Of a DNA stretch of 64,000 nucleotides, positions 12,606-25,337 are shown piece after piece; the stretch's first letter is position 1, and each line of letters begins with the position of its first letter. The DNA is from Azadirachta indica. Lineage: Eukaryota; Streptophyta; Magnoliopsida; Sapindales; Meliaceae. Below the pieces are notes generated by a model that ran no database searches, was not told the origin of the DNA, and saw only the letters and a program-made list of their open reading frames with translations. The stretch lies in assembly GCA_022749755.1 (NCBI GenBank), contig CM040442.1, positions 15,350,457-15,414,456 of the forward strand, read 5' to 3'. The position numbers were made by a program, and so were the translations under genes.

Positions 12606-14940
12606 TCAGTATAGCAATGACTCGAGGAACACATCATGGTCCCTTGGCTCTTCCTTGGCTCTGGACAACGCATTGTCCGTGGGCTGTGCCTCGTTCATGT
12701 AAGCATTTCCAAATCCTTGAAAGCCGAAGCTCCCAGGGTTCTGCAACATTTCTAGGGTAAACGGCGATTGGCCTTCCGATGATGATGATGGTGGTACCCT
12801 CAAATTGCGAAGAGGGTTCTGCATTGAGTTGTTATGGTGATGAGCCAAAGCTGATGTCCTTATGGGCATAGCTACATTATTGTTACTGTTACTGTTATTG
12901 TTGTTGTTGTTGTTGTTGTCAAGCAGAGGCCGGCCACTACCACGAGCTGCCGGAACATCATGGTTGTGCTTTCCCTCATAAGTTGTGATCACTGCTCTAA
13001 GATCATGAGATGCTCTCTCTACATGCTTTCTAACAGGACACCCAGGATGTGTACACTTATAGTAGCTCCTACAAGTTGTATCATAAAAGAACAAAATGAG
13101 ATTCATATTACAAACCCAATAAAAGGAAAGTGCTGATTCATATAAAAGTTTCAGTTCAAAAAGGGAATCCTTAAAACTCTGGGATAAAGCAAGAATTTGC
13201 AGTATCAGGAAACTGTAAACAAGGTACTATCCTTTTTAAAAGTAAAGATGCACCAGAAAGACTGGCCTATAAACAGAATCCACTATTTAAAGTATATAAA
13301 CTAACTACTGTATCAATGATCTATGTAAGACAATAATTAGAGAACTTCTAAATAGATTTACCTTGGATTTGGATTTCCTTTGACTACTTTTTGCCCATAT
13401 TTCCTCCATCTATAACCATCATCAAGAATATCAATGTCACTTGTGGTTTGAACCACAACTCTGGGTTCTCTCACAGTTCTACTTCCAGGTGCTGAAATGC
13501 CTTCACTTTCACCCTCTATTTTCCTGAACAAAAAGCCAGCAAATGTTAATACAAACAAGTGTTTATGTAATCATACCTCAAACTTCAGATTTAGATTGCT
13601 ATCAAATTTACCATCTTTTGGCCTCTGGTTCATCTTCATCAAAATCTTCGCCTGCCGATTTACTCTTTTGTGATCCCTGATCTACGTCATCATCTCCAAC
13701 CGATATCGAAGAGTTCTCTGGTGTTGCACCTGAATCCATCTGTACACTTCCATGTGTAGCAAATGATTGATCTTGGATATCAACTGAAGGTTGACTGTTG
13801 GCTTGGAATGCGTTAGACCCAACCGATGATGATGATCTCCTGGTGGATTGAGGTTTAGGATGATTATGGCTACCCTTATAAACAATCTCAGTTATTTGGC
13901 CATCTAATGACCTCTCAACTTTCTTCTTGGTTGGACAATTTGGGTATGTGCACTTGTAATAACTTCTTGGATTTTCACTTCCTTTCACTTGTTTTTGCCC
14001 ATATTTTCTCCAATTATACCCATCATCTGATTTTCTACTGTCCCTAATTGACTGAGATTGTTGATGGTAGTTCCCATAATCTGGCTGGAGCCCATTATTG
14101 CTCTGATTCTTAGTTTGTAATGTCGCAATCTCAGAGGAAAAGTTCTGAACCGATGCATATTCAGACTTCACATCTTGTTTTGTGGATTCGTGATAGTTCC
14201 ATGGTTGCTGCTGCTGTGTCCGTAAACAATGAACAAATTTAACACAATTAAGTAAAAAATAACAACAATAAAACAAATAAAACTTGACTTCATGTTACAT
14301 ACTGTTTGAATTGTGGCTGCAGTAGATTGAAACACGGTTGATGATGTTGTGTTCGGCCTCGTTTGGGTCTGAAAAGAGAAATCGGACTTATTTTTGTCTT
14401 CCTGTTTCAGATTCTGCTGGTTACTGCTGGAATTGTTCTTCCAATTGAAGGCCTGAGATGGAAATGTTCCAGTAGTTGGAGAAGGCAGAATCTGTACACA
14501 AAACAAAAAATGAAAAATACCCATCGATCAAATTATGAATTTAAACAGAAACCAAACACAAAATCGATATGTACAAACAATAAACATACGTTAGATGTGC
14601 TCAACAAGACAGGGGAATCTAAGAGCTCGGCAGGGCTGAGGCCGGGAGGAATAGCGAAGTAAGAAGAAGGAGAGAAAAGAGAAGGAGGGGAGATGGGCAG
14701 AGAAGGAGGTTGAATAGACTTAAACTTAGGCACACCAGAACCAGTTCTCTCAGCTATACGATCAGATAGCCCACGAGAGGTGGTATTATTGTTGGCGTCA
14801 CTAAGTTCAGCAGGCGACGGAGAAGCAAGAAGATCAGTGAAAGAAGTGGTAGTCATGAATGGATGAGTGGAGAAAGTGAAGTTATTTGTTGGGTGTGAGT
14901 TTGATAAAGCATCTACGTTTGCAGCACCAGACGAAGCCAT
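12606..14940 (-). CDS. WRKY33: Group I WRKY transcription factor, WRKY33-type
   Basis: Nuclear DNA-binding regulator with two WRKY domains. Five exons with GT-AG borders join in frame: 14940-14590, 14491-14303, 14213-13612, 13523-13362 and 13068-12606, giving 588 residues. The N-terminal region carries the serine-proline cluster typical of WRKY33-like proteins ([20 protein letters not shown], then [10 protein letters not shown]), which in Arabidopsis WRKY33 is a target of MAP kinases. The first domain has [11 protein letters not shown] and a C-X4-C-X22/23-H-X1-H zinc site; the second has [11 protein letters not shown]. The intron inside the second domain falls at the conserved place, after the codon pair for PR. 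An asparagine run lies behind the second domain. Known relatives control responses to fungi, heat and salt. The start codon at 14940 is the first in the open exon and gives the family's usual MASS-type beginning. Assignment to WRKY33 rather than to a sister such as WRKY25 or WRKY26 is by overall resemblance. Confidence 0.95.
12877..12919 (-). repeat. AAC-type trinucleotide repeat coding for Asn run
   Basis: Within the last exon of the WRKY gene, AAC and AAT codons with two AGT codons encode eight Asn, then Ser-Asn-Ser, then three Asn. The tract lies between the second WRKY domain and the C terminus and is likely to vary in length between individuals. Confidence 0.85.
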
Positions 14941-15672
14941 CAAATACCGAGAGAAGGGCTTTTTGATAAAGAGGATGTGAAATGGGATATTAAATGTATA
15001 TGAAGGAGAAGACGAAGAAGGTACTCACGTTTTGAACAAGTTACCATTTATTTATTTTATTTTTTACTAATAATATTCAAGCCCCTACATTTTGTACAAT
15101 TTGTCAAATGGAACAATTATATCAAATAGGTCCCTATAAGTTTATTAATATAACATATTTTTCCTTGAACATCAATTTTTTTTTTTTAATTTTCCAAAAA
15201 AAGGATTAGTATAAAAAATCTCATCCATAAAGTACCAAACTCCTACATTTTATTATTATTATAAATATTTAAAAGTGTGAAGGGTGTCTCAACTATTCGA
15301 ACTACATATAAAGAGTATATTATTAGAATAATTTTTAACGATAAATATCTCTTTTATCGATAATATTTTAATAAAAATTCTAAAAAATTTGTGATTGGAT
15401 ATATTATTTTTCTATAAATGATTATATTATCCAAATAAATAAAATTTATAAAAATATTTCTAAAATTAGAATTATATAAACATATTTAGATTTCAAAATT
15501 TTGTGTTAGATTAAAAAATTTAACTTGATTTTGTCACGATATAGTTAATAATTTTTTAATATTAATTTAAAAATATTCAATAAACATATAAATTATTTCT
15601 GCAGGGTCAGGGGCTTATAAGAATAAATAAATAAATTATTATCACACCAACACAAATATGACCAATGTAGGG

Positions 15673-15846
15673 AGTCAAATGTTATTATCATATTTATTTT
15701 TTTATTTAGTAATATATTTATTTTGGTTGTAGGAGGAGGTTTCTGGGAAGCCGAATGGAGGATTGACCGTGGAAAAATAGACAAAACTGGTTGTTTTGGA
15801 TTGTGTTCGCGTAGGGTTTTTTTGGTCAAAGCTCGTGGGTTTGACC
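15673..15846. promoter_or_regulatory. W-box cluster upstream of the WRKY gene
   Basis: Four TTGAC[C/T] cores lie in 174 bases: AGTCAA at 15673-15678, TTGACC at 15763-15768, GGTCAA at 15824-15829 and TTGACC at 15841-15846. They are 0.73-0.91 kb upstream of the WRKY start codon. Arabidopsis WRKY33 has a W-box group in its promoter through which WRKY proteins control it, so self-regulation is a reasonable inference here. Confidence 0.5.
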
Positions 15847-18170
15847 AGATGGCGGCTCAGCCACAGCCTCAGGCTTAAACTGAGATTGAGTTTGAGATAT
15901 GTTTTTATTTATTATTTGCATACGTGTTGGGTTCGTGTGGGTAGATTTTTATAAAGCCCTTTTCTTGGAGATGCCGTTTGCTTTTGCTGTACCTGTGTTG
16001 GCTGATCACCTTGTCTTTTTATTATTTCTTTTATTTTATTTTTTTAATTAATAATTTATTTTTTTTTAATTAATAATTACAAATGGATTGAGAGAGCCAG
16101 TGCCGTGCCGGCTCTATCGAATTTGGTGTTAGCCTAAAGTTTAAAATTTGTTTGTTTTTTTCATTTAAATGCTGTTTTACCTCCAAACTTTTCTTAAAAT
16201 TTAATTTTTTTTATTTATTTGAAATTTATTAATTTTAACAATAATTAAAATTAGATATAAATATATCTTTAATTAAACTCACTTATTTTAGTTTATGTTA
16301 CACTTTTTACATCCTATTATACCGCTAATTTATTAATACTTTTACCAATTTTTAACTTTTTTTTTTATAAATATTTTTTTCAAATGTTAAATTAAGTAGA
16401 TAAATTTTTTAGTTTTCAACAAATTCAAAAGAGTTTGATAAAAAAATAATTATGGAGATAGAATTAATCGTGAAGAGAAATTTTCTATAACAATGTGCAA
16501 TTAACTGAGAATTTGTCTATTATAAATTAATTGAGCATATGCTAAAAGAAAATTTTAATTAATCATTTTTATTTAAAAAAATGAGAATTACTGGAGCTTG
16601 CAAAGAAATCAAATAATGAGGATATTATTAAAATTAATAAGGTATTAAAATATATTATCATTTAAAAATATTTTTCACTGGTAAATAAAGATAATGAGGT
16701 TTTAAGATAATTTTGAAGGGGTACAGTATTATTACTGTAGTATTATAAGTCGATTAAAATTATTTTCTAAGCCACTAAATTAGTCATTGGAATACATTTG
16801 CAACTAATGTACTTTTAGTTAACATATTAGATACTGAACACATATTTTTAATTGATAGTTAGGTAATTTTTTTTTTACTTAATACTTAATTTTTTAAATT
16901 TAGGTATTTTACATAATTAAAAATGTTTAATTTTCTAAGCTGATACACTTTTTTGTTAAAAATAAAAGTCACTTTTTATTGTTTTGCTTAATATAAAAAA
17001 TTTGAATAACTCTATTAAATTTCTCAAAAAAAATATTTTTACCCAATCAATTTATTTACATCACTATTCTATAAAAATTATTATTTTTTCTTCTTTTCAA
17101 AGTCAATTTTTTTTTTATTTATTTTCAAACTCTCTTTCCCTTAAAAATTCATTAATGAAGATGATCAATCACTTGCACTCATTAAAAGTATAATTACTAA
17201 AATTTTGTGTCTTTATATTGACTAAAGTATCTTGTTTCTAGTCTTTCCAAAAAAAAAATAAAGTATGTTATTTCTAGAAGATTGTTAAAATATATATACT
17301 ATTTTATTTAGGACCAACAATTTATTAATTAAAAATATATGAAACGTATTCAATTTGAAATGAAAATTATTAGCATAGTTTTTAAAAATATATTAACTAG
17401 GATTATAAATTGATTACTTTTTATAAAACATCATAAATTAAAACAAAATTTAGATTAATAAAATTTTATTTACGGGTATAAATAATATTAAATATATGCT
17501 TTTGAAGATGTTTTATTCCTAAGAATACAAATACGAGTATTTATTTTTCATATTTATTTTACTTAAAAACAAGTAATTTATTACTTAAATATCTTGTTTA
17601 TAAACTAAAATTATTCTATATATTTAAATATTTAATTCTTTTTCAAATTTTATATAAATTAAAATTTATGCAAAAGATAAATAAATAACATTACATTAAT
17701 TGTTCAGTATTTACTTTCTTTTTTGTATTTAGTATCAGGTGATTTCTTCTCACAATAACTTTATAATTAATTCATGTTTTTTAGGCTAAACTTTAAGTAG
17801 TAAAATGTTGATATTAAAAGAAAATAAATAATAATAGATATTTTATTTAATATTGATAGATTGCGTATAAATAATATTAAAAAAATTAGTTAAATAATAT
17901 TGATTAAGAGAATTTCAGATAAACTTTAACTATCAAGTGATGTCGAAAAGCCAATAAAGTGCTTCTAGAAGACGAAACAAAAAGTCATTAACGTGCAATA
18001 AAGGGCAATGTCTTGTAGTCCACGCAATCCAGCTGAGGTAGATACAGCGTACAGGTTCCCCATGTGATCTTCTGTTCTAGTAAAAGTGCTTTTTTTTTTT
18101 TTATATAAATGGGACCCACCCAAAGCAATTGTTTGTTCGTAGCAATCCAATCATCCTTTCTAAAGATTTC
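15847..18170. other. Intergenic, AT-rich, no gene seen
   Basis: Mostly low-complexity A+T sequence with poly(T) runs. A GC-richer island at 17940-18130 has no recognisable coding sequence. No terminal repeats were found. Confidence 0.35.
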
Positions 18171-18179
18171 ATGACAAGT

Positions 18180-19375
18180 TATTTTTTTTTTTTAAAATTT
18201 TATAAATTATAAGTACAATTTATTCAATTTATCGAGAATTAGAACTGTTGATCAAATTTAATTCAATGTTTGTACGTAAAAATTATAAAAATTTATTAAA
18301 ATTAAAAATTTTAATTAAATTTTTAATTTAATGTCGATTATAAAATCTTCATTTAATTCGCATAAAATCAATCTCTAATTTTAAAAAAAAAATTAATTTC
18401 TTATTTTTACTTTACATATGAGAGGAATTAAAATTTCTAACTTTTATTTGTTTGGAACACAAAAATACTAATCACCTCAATTAAAGGGTGATGAAGTAAT
18501 TTTATTATTCTTATATCCTAATTTTTAAATTATCTAATATTTTAATTTTATTTAAATACAATAAAATAAAAAATTGTAGTAAAAAGTTAAATTTAAAAAA
18601 AGATTAAAAGTTATAATGAAAACTTCTAGAAATATAAGAAAAATAAAAAAATTAATGGGTTTGTGCGAGGTTGGTGGGTGTACGTGGTTGACAATTAACC
18701 AACTTCAACAGAACTTGGGAGGGATCATCGAAAGATCGAAACGGTTATTGTCTAATACCTCCCTTAAAGTTTTGGATATTTTTATTTAGATGATATTTAT
18801 TAAAAAGTTATCCAATTATTTTTTTTTTAATATTATAATTACTGTTTAGAGACTTAACAAAATAAGCGGTATTAAGATCACTTAATAAGATAAGTAAAAT
18901 TATTTTGAAATGTTTGACAAAATTGGTATTTGAAGAAACCAAAAACGCATAAAATACTTAAATTCAAATCTTTCATGTCATAAATTTATCAAAATCTACT
19001 ACATCATAAAACCAATATCAAATCTTTAATTTCTTATAAATTTTTGCATAAAAATATTAAGATATAACATAAGTTTTTTTTTTCTTAAATTGATTCACAA
19101 AAATAGCTGCAAGTCTTGGCTCGTGTTGAATTTTATAACTTATCAACAAAATTTCAATATTTACAAACCACTATCTTATTTGTTCAATAATTTGTTTGTT
19201 TATAATTCTCTATATCTAATTACATTTCAAATTGTTTGTCACCACCTTTTGAACCCATCATCTTTAATAAATTATATATGTAATATATATATATAAAAAA
19301 AAAAAGAAAGAAAAAGAAAGTAGAAGGTGTGGGAAAAGAATTGATCGCTTTACAACTTTGAAGCATTTTTATAGA
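18180..19375. repeat. Diverged tandem duplication, left copy
   Basis: Left copy of a segment repeated at about 19.6-20.8 kb. Matching blocks include 18655-18775 with 20117-20250 (around the shared string tcgaaagatcgaaac) and 19093-19263 with 20560-20720 (around the shared string tcaaattgtttgtc). The shift between copies is about 1.46 kb. The copies differ by many substitutions and small gaps, so the duplication is old. Neither copy codes for a protein that I recognise. Confidence 0.65.
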
Positions 19376-19599
19376 GTTACCTTTTAATAACTTTCTCATA
19401 TTTTGAATATATGCAATTGGTGGTATCCATAAAAAAAATTGTGCATTTACATCCCTTGAACTTGTAGCATCATTAGCTAACTTAATGTTGTCTTATGGAA
19501 TGATTTTTTACCTTTTGTGGAGTTTTTTTTTTTTTCTTAAGAAAGAGATCAAATGCCCTACATGTTTAAATTTATAAAAAGTTGATATATTGACATTAT

Positions 19600-20800
19600 A
19601 TAAAAAATCTAATTGTAGTTTTAAATAGATTTAGTCTGATATCACTTGTAAAATTTTGCATCTAATTTGAAAAAATTTTACTGAAATTATATAAAAGAAA
19701 CATTAAAAATTTATCGAGAGTTAAAATTTTTGAACGGATCTAATTTGGCGTTGCCTATAAAATCACAAAAAGTTTATCGAAAACTAAGAGTTTTGATCAA
19801 ATTTAATCTAATATCACTTGCAAAAATCTGCATCTAATTTAAATAAATTTACCTTCACTTTTTGAAAAGAAAATGATCTCCACTTTACATATAGAAATAA
19901 TTCATCTCTACCTTTCATTTAGAGTATAAATATACTAATCACTTCAACTAAAGTCTGAACCATAAGTTTATAATTTCTTTATTTTTACTTTTAATTATAT
20001 AATATTTTAACTTTTTTTTAAATACAATTAATAAAAAATGTAATAAAAAGTTAAATTTATAAAAAGATTAAAAGTTATAACAAAAACTTCTAGAAATATA
20101 AGAAAAATAAAACATTTAATGTGTTTGGGTATGGTTGGTGGTGTACTTTGGTTGACAATTTGCCAACTTTAATACAATTCTAGTACCTATTTGAAGGACC
20201 TTCGAAAGATCGAAACAGTTATTTTCTAATACCCTCCTTTGAAGTTTTGGAATTTTTTTAAATAGTATTTATTAAAAATTATTCACTTATTTTTTTTATC
20301 TTGTAATTACTGTTTAAAAAATTAACAAAATAAGTGATATTATGATCACTTCATAAGAGAAGTAAATTATTTTGAAATATTTGCTGAAATTGGTCTTCCA
20401 AAAAACCCAAAAAATATAAAATATCTAAAGTCAAATCTTTTATATAAGAAATTTATCAAAATCTATTACGTCATAAAAAAGTCATATTAACTTCTTAGTT
20501 TCTTAAAATTTCTTCCATGAAACCTCTTAAGTATAATATAAATCTCAATTTTCTTAAATCGGTTCACAAAAGTAGTTGCAAATCTCAGCTCTTACGTTTA
20601 ATTTTACAACTTCTTAAATTTTGCAAATCTCTATCTTATCGGTTTAATAATTTGCACATTTACGGCTCTGAAATTTTAATTACATCTCAAATTGTTTGTC
20701 TCCACCCTTTGAATGCATCATATTGAAGGTATACCTTGACATCAATAAAATGCTTCAAAGTTATAAATAAATTCTCTACATCTTTTTTTTTTTCAGTATT
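19600..20800. repeat. Diverged tandem duplication, right copy
   Basis: Right copy of the segment that starts near 18.18 kb. At its end, 20745-20790 is an inverted match to 19320-19370 of the left copy (shared core aatgcttcaaagtt and flanks), although the rest of the two copies lie in the same direction. This suggests a more complex history than one simple tandem duplication. Confidence 0.6.
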
Positions 20801-22237
20801 ATATATTACATGTACATTTTATTAATATTAATTATCATAAATTTATCAAGAATCTGATATATTGATATTATATAAAAAAATTTAGTAATAATTTTGAGTG
20901 GATTAAATCTAGCATCCTCAATTAAGAAAAATTTATTACTATTTTAAAAAATTCTATCTCCACTTATTTGGTATTAAAAGAATTTTAATATTTTCCCCTC
21001 TATTTAGAAGGCAAGAATACTAAACAGCCTTTAGTGGAGTGATTGACTACATTTTACTTTATACTGCATCAAAATCATTTCCTTGGACTTGGACTATAAG
21101 TTAGCAAAATGATACAAAATAATTAAATTGAACTAGCATTCAAACATTTTCCACTACAATTTAGTTTACATACGAATACCATTTAAGAGAATAAAACAAA
21201 TAAAAGAATCACAATTTGATAATTTGTGATTTATAAATTTTTTTTTATTATATTGAATAAATAATCAATCAAAATAATGGAGTATTTGGTAAATTATAAT
21301 ATTAAAAATAACACTTATACATATGCATATGCACCATTTTAAAAAATTTACATGTCAAACAAATAATAAAATTTTTTTAAACATATAAATATAATAATAT
21401 TTATATGTTAATATAAAATTTTGATATAATTCCTTGTATATGTTATGAAAAAGTAAATATATTTAAATTACAATAAAGACAACAAAACATGTAAAAATAA
21501 TAACCATGCTACAAAAAATAAAAAGAAATTAAAAACTATACCTTAATTGAAAATTTGGTTAATAAATTTGAGGGAGAGGCAAAACGTTCATGTAAAGGAA
21601 AGCAATAGGTATTTTTTTAAAGGGTATTAAATTTTATATATATAATAATGTAAATAATAAGGTAGTAACATTTTGAGAAGTGATTTGATAAATCTATACA
21701 AAATTTTCAATCCAGCCAAAAAAATAAAAAAATAATTTTTTATTTAATAAGTGTCTAAAAATATCAATTAAGTTAAAAATAAATATATTTAATTATATAA
21801 AATAGAGAAATTCAGTTAATTAAACATTAAGGAAAAAAAAGCTCATAATTTTCTTAATTTTTAACTTTTTTGTTTCTAGAATGACGTTTATAAAATTAAA
21901 AAAAAAATGAAGAACTAATTTATTAAAATCACTAATATGTGTTCTTATTTATTATTTTACTAAAGTTTAATAATTAAAATGTAATTATCTAAAAAATATA
22001 TGTTTTCAACTTTTTCATTTTTAATTTTCAATTCCTCTTACATAATTTTCAAAGTTTTTTTGAGCTGTACTTTTTAACTTATATAAGTTATATCTAGAAA
22101 AGTTAAAAGTAAAAAAATAAAAATACAATTTAAAACAACCAAAGGATTTAGCAATTTAAAAAAAAAAAAGGAAAACTTCCAGTCTGTTGAATCACTAATA
22201 TACATATATATATAAACTGAAAATTTGAAAGTGTTGT

Positions 22238-22280
22238 GGTCAAAGTCAAAAAAATTAGCAGTTTGACTTGTAAAGGTCAA
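22238..22280. promoter_or_regulatory. Dense W-box cluster in gene-free DNA
   Basis: Four TTGAC[C/T] cores fall in 43 bases: GGTCAA 22238-22243, AGTCAA 22244-22249, TTGACT 22263-22268 and GGTCAA 22275-22280. No gene starts within several kilobases: the WRKY start is 7.3 kb to the left and the F-box start 6.8 kb to the right. It may be a distant control element or the relic of a transposon promoter. Confidence 0.4.
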
Positions 22281-24861
22281 CTTTTAGTCACGCAATCAAT
22301 TACGCTCACCCTCTAAAAGGATAATTCTTTTCATTTATTTATTCGTTTTTTTTTCCAATAAATTCAAAGATTCTGAAGTTTCCAACAAATCAATTGCATT
22401 GAAGGTGTAAAAAGAATTTCAAAGTTAGTCACTTAGTTTTAATTTTTTAATTATGAAAGTTAAAAAAAAAAAAAAGGGTTGTTGACGATTGTTGATTTGC
22501 TGCTAAAGCTAAAATTGAGTTACTATTCCATTCATAATGAGTAGTAAATTAACCTTCCTACATTTTTAATGTTTTATTTAATTAAAATTTTAATGCTAAT
22601 AAATTATTTTTAATTTCATCTCATAACAAATGAATAAGAGATAGCTCGTTGAGACAAATTATATATTCAAATATTATACTATTATATTTTAGCAATATTA
22701 TATTACAATAAAATATAATACAAAATACGGTAGCACAAAAAAAAATTATAAATCATATATAACATTATTAAAGAACAAATTAACAGTTTTTTAATTTTAC
22801 AAAATTTTTTACATGTACATCATTAGATCTATTTATTTTTAACGGTTGATATTAAATTTAATATATATAATTAATATATAATAAAAATTTCGTAATTAAT
22901 GTATACGTGAAACACAATTTTAATCATTAAAAATATTTAAATTTAATAATTTATAAATAATATTAAAAATTATGTAAATTAAGGAACCATAAATCCTTTT
23001 ATATTATTAATTATCAAAAAACTATTTATTTATTATTATCATAAAAAAATTAAAAATTTTAAGATTTACTTTATTAAACTGATTAGTTTTAATAATTTTA
23101 AAAATATTTATTAAAATTTTAATTTATTAAAAATAGTAATTATATCCCTATCAATAATAATTATTTAATAAAAATAAAAAATATTTAAATTAAAAAAATA
23201 TAATATATTTATCTAAAATATATTAATAAAATAAATAATAATATTATCTTTTATTTATTTTTAATATGTAATTAATATTAAATTCTTAATATATTATAAA
23301 ATAAAATTTATATTTTAGTTAAAATATATTAATAAATGTTAATTATCAACAGCTTATAAGATAATATATTATTATTATATTAATTTTAATTAAAAATTTA
23401 AAAATAATTTTTTAATTAATTATCATTAGTGTTATAAAAATATAATCATTATTTTTAATAGATTAAAATTTTAATAAATATTAATAATTAATTAATTTAA
23501 TAAACTAAAATTTAAATATTTAAAAGGTCTTTTTCTCTTATTATTATTAAAGTTGATATATCTATTTCAATTATTAATTTTTAACTAATATTGAAGGGAT
23601 ATTTTTGGCTATCAGGAAGTCGTACAATCTAGAAGATGACAAAGTTATAGTCGTAACGTGTAACAAGGGGCATCGCAGAAAAAGCATAATGGAAAATTCA
23701 AGATGAGGGCCCCACGTAAAGCAATACATCCTAATCTCCTCTGCCTATGTTTATAAGAATATTTTGGGTCACGATACCATTATATATAGGACACAAATTA
23801 AATGTTAATAAATGGATTTGAAGTAAAAATATATATATATATATATTTATGTAAAATTTTATTTAATAAATAAATTGTATTTGTATTTAGAATTTTGATT
23901 TACTAATTTATTTAAGATAAAATTAATTAAACAAATTAGCGTATCATATGTTAATTCATTTATAATATGAATATATTTAAAACTAGTTTAACTTGATTTC
24001 TTAATTATTAAATGAATAAATTAAAAATTTAATTTGTGTTTCTTATTTATTAGTGAGGTATATAGATTTAATTTTTTTTTAAGTAATAATAAATTTAGTT
24101 ACGAATATTAAGTTAACTTCTATATTGAAATTAAACAATTTAAGTTTCAATTTAAAAGTGTTAATGTGTTAATTGGTGTTAAAAGAATTAGTCATGTTTA
24201 GTCATTTCACAATACAAATATGATCGGTTTAATTAAATATTGTGTGATATCACAATATAAATATAAATCATTTATTAATTATATTGAATGTGTAATAAAT
24301 AGATGATATATGTATTTTAAATTCTAATTTGGTTAATAGAAAGGTCGGATTTATATTGACTATGATTTTTTTTTTTATATTGATGAATACAACCAATAAC
24401 ACAAATTTTTAACCCTAATTTTTTTTTTCTTTTAAGATATGGTTAAATATTTTAGATCATTTTGTAATATATATTTATATATTTTTTAATATTATGTATT
24501 ATATATACAATATACATTAGAAATGTGAAAATTTAGATGAATGGCATTATGATGTATCCTATAAATCTATTCACATAAATTGTGAAATTTTTACCCAAAA
24601 TGGAAGAGAATTTTAATGAAACTTTGTCTCTGGAACTTATACCCTCCATTTCGAGAACATGATTTTGTATCCCTTAGTCACGTGCTAGGGCCCTTTTTGA
24701 AATATAGTTTAACTCCTGAATTTTATGTCTTTGTCTTTAAGTCAAATATACCCAATTCAGGCAAAATGCCACTGATACAGTGCTACACAGAAAGTAACAA
24801 ATGAGTCATTAAAACAAACTGGGTTCATTTCATGTCTTCGCAACCTCAGTGAAGGTGCTTT

Positions 24862-24873
24862 GGTCAAAGTCAA
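24862..24873. promoter_or_regulatory. Tandem W-box pair
   Basis: GGTCAA and AGTCAA are directly adjacent, the same 12-base arrangement as at 22238-22249. It lies about 0.47 kb beyond the stop codon of the F-box gene. Confidence 0.35.
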
Positions 24874-25337
24874 GAAAACGTAATTGCCTTTGTTAATGCA
24901 ATCATCGTACCCATCTATCTATCTTTTGATACATGATCAGATACCTACTCAGAACTAGTGACTCTAGCACACGTATGTAATGTTTGCCCTCTTGTTGGTC
25001 GAGAAGCATAAGCGAATAATATGCCCAAGGCCAAATCAGCTCAAGCTTGTTCTTTCTTGTTAAATAATAATACAAGCATGTAGAGTAAAACAAATAGCAG
25101 CTGTGACCCTGTGTGAGACCTAGTACTGTAAATGTCTACTCCAGCTTCCTTTCATTCCTTGGAATCAATTTCCGCCTGTTATAGGGATAGAAAAAACTAT
25201 ATCGTTTGCTAAAATATGGTAGTTTATAATGTAACCTTCTTCATCTCGAAAGGGCACCCGGAAATGGTTTTTCTCTCCACATAAACACACAATTTCGGGC
25301 TTCCATGTAACGAAGAAATGATTGAGGAAGTAATGGT

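Larger units (their letters stand above)
20801..25240. other. Intergenic, very AT-rich, no gene seen
   Basis: No gene is recognised. The part from about 22800 to 23560 is close to pure A+T, with long stretches lacking any G or C. A GC-richer island lies at 23600-23760. W-box groups are listed separately. The last few hundred bases before 25240 include the expected 3' untranslated region of the F-box gene. Confidence 0.4.

Noticed and set aside
13682..13885. Minus-strand open frame of 67 codons
   Set aside because: Out-of-frame shadow of WRKY exon 3.
14363..14662. Plus-strand open frame of 99 codons
   Set aside because: Antisense to WRKY exons 1 and 2 and the intron between them.
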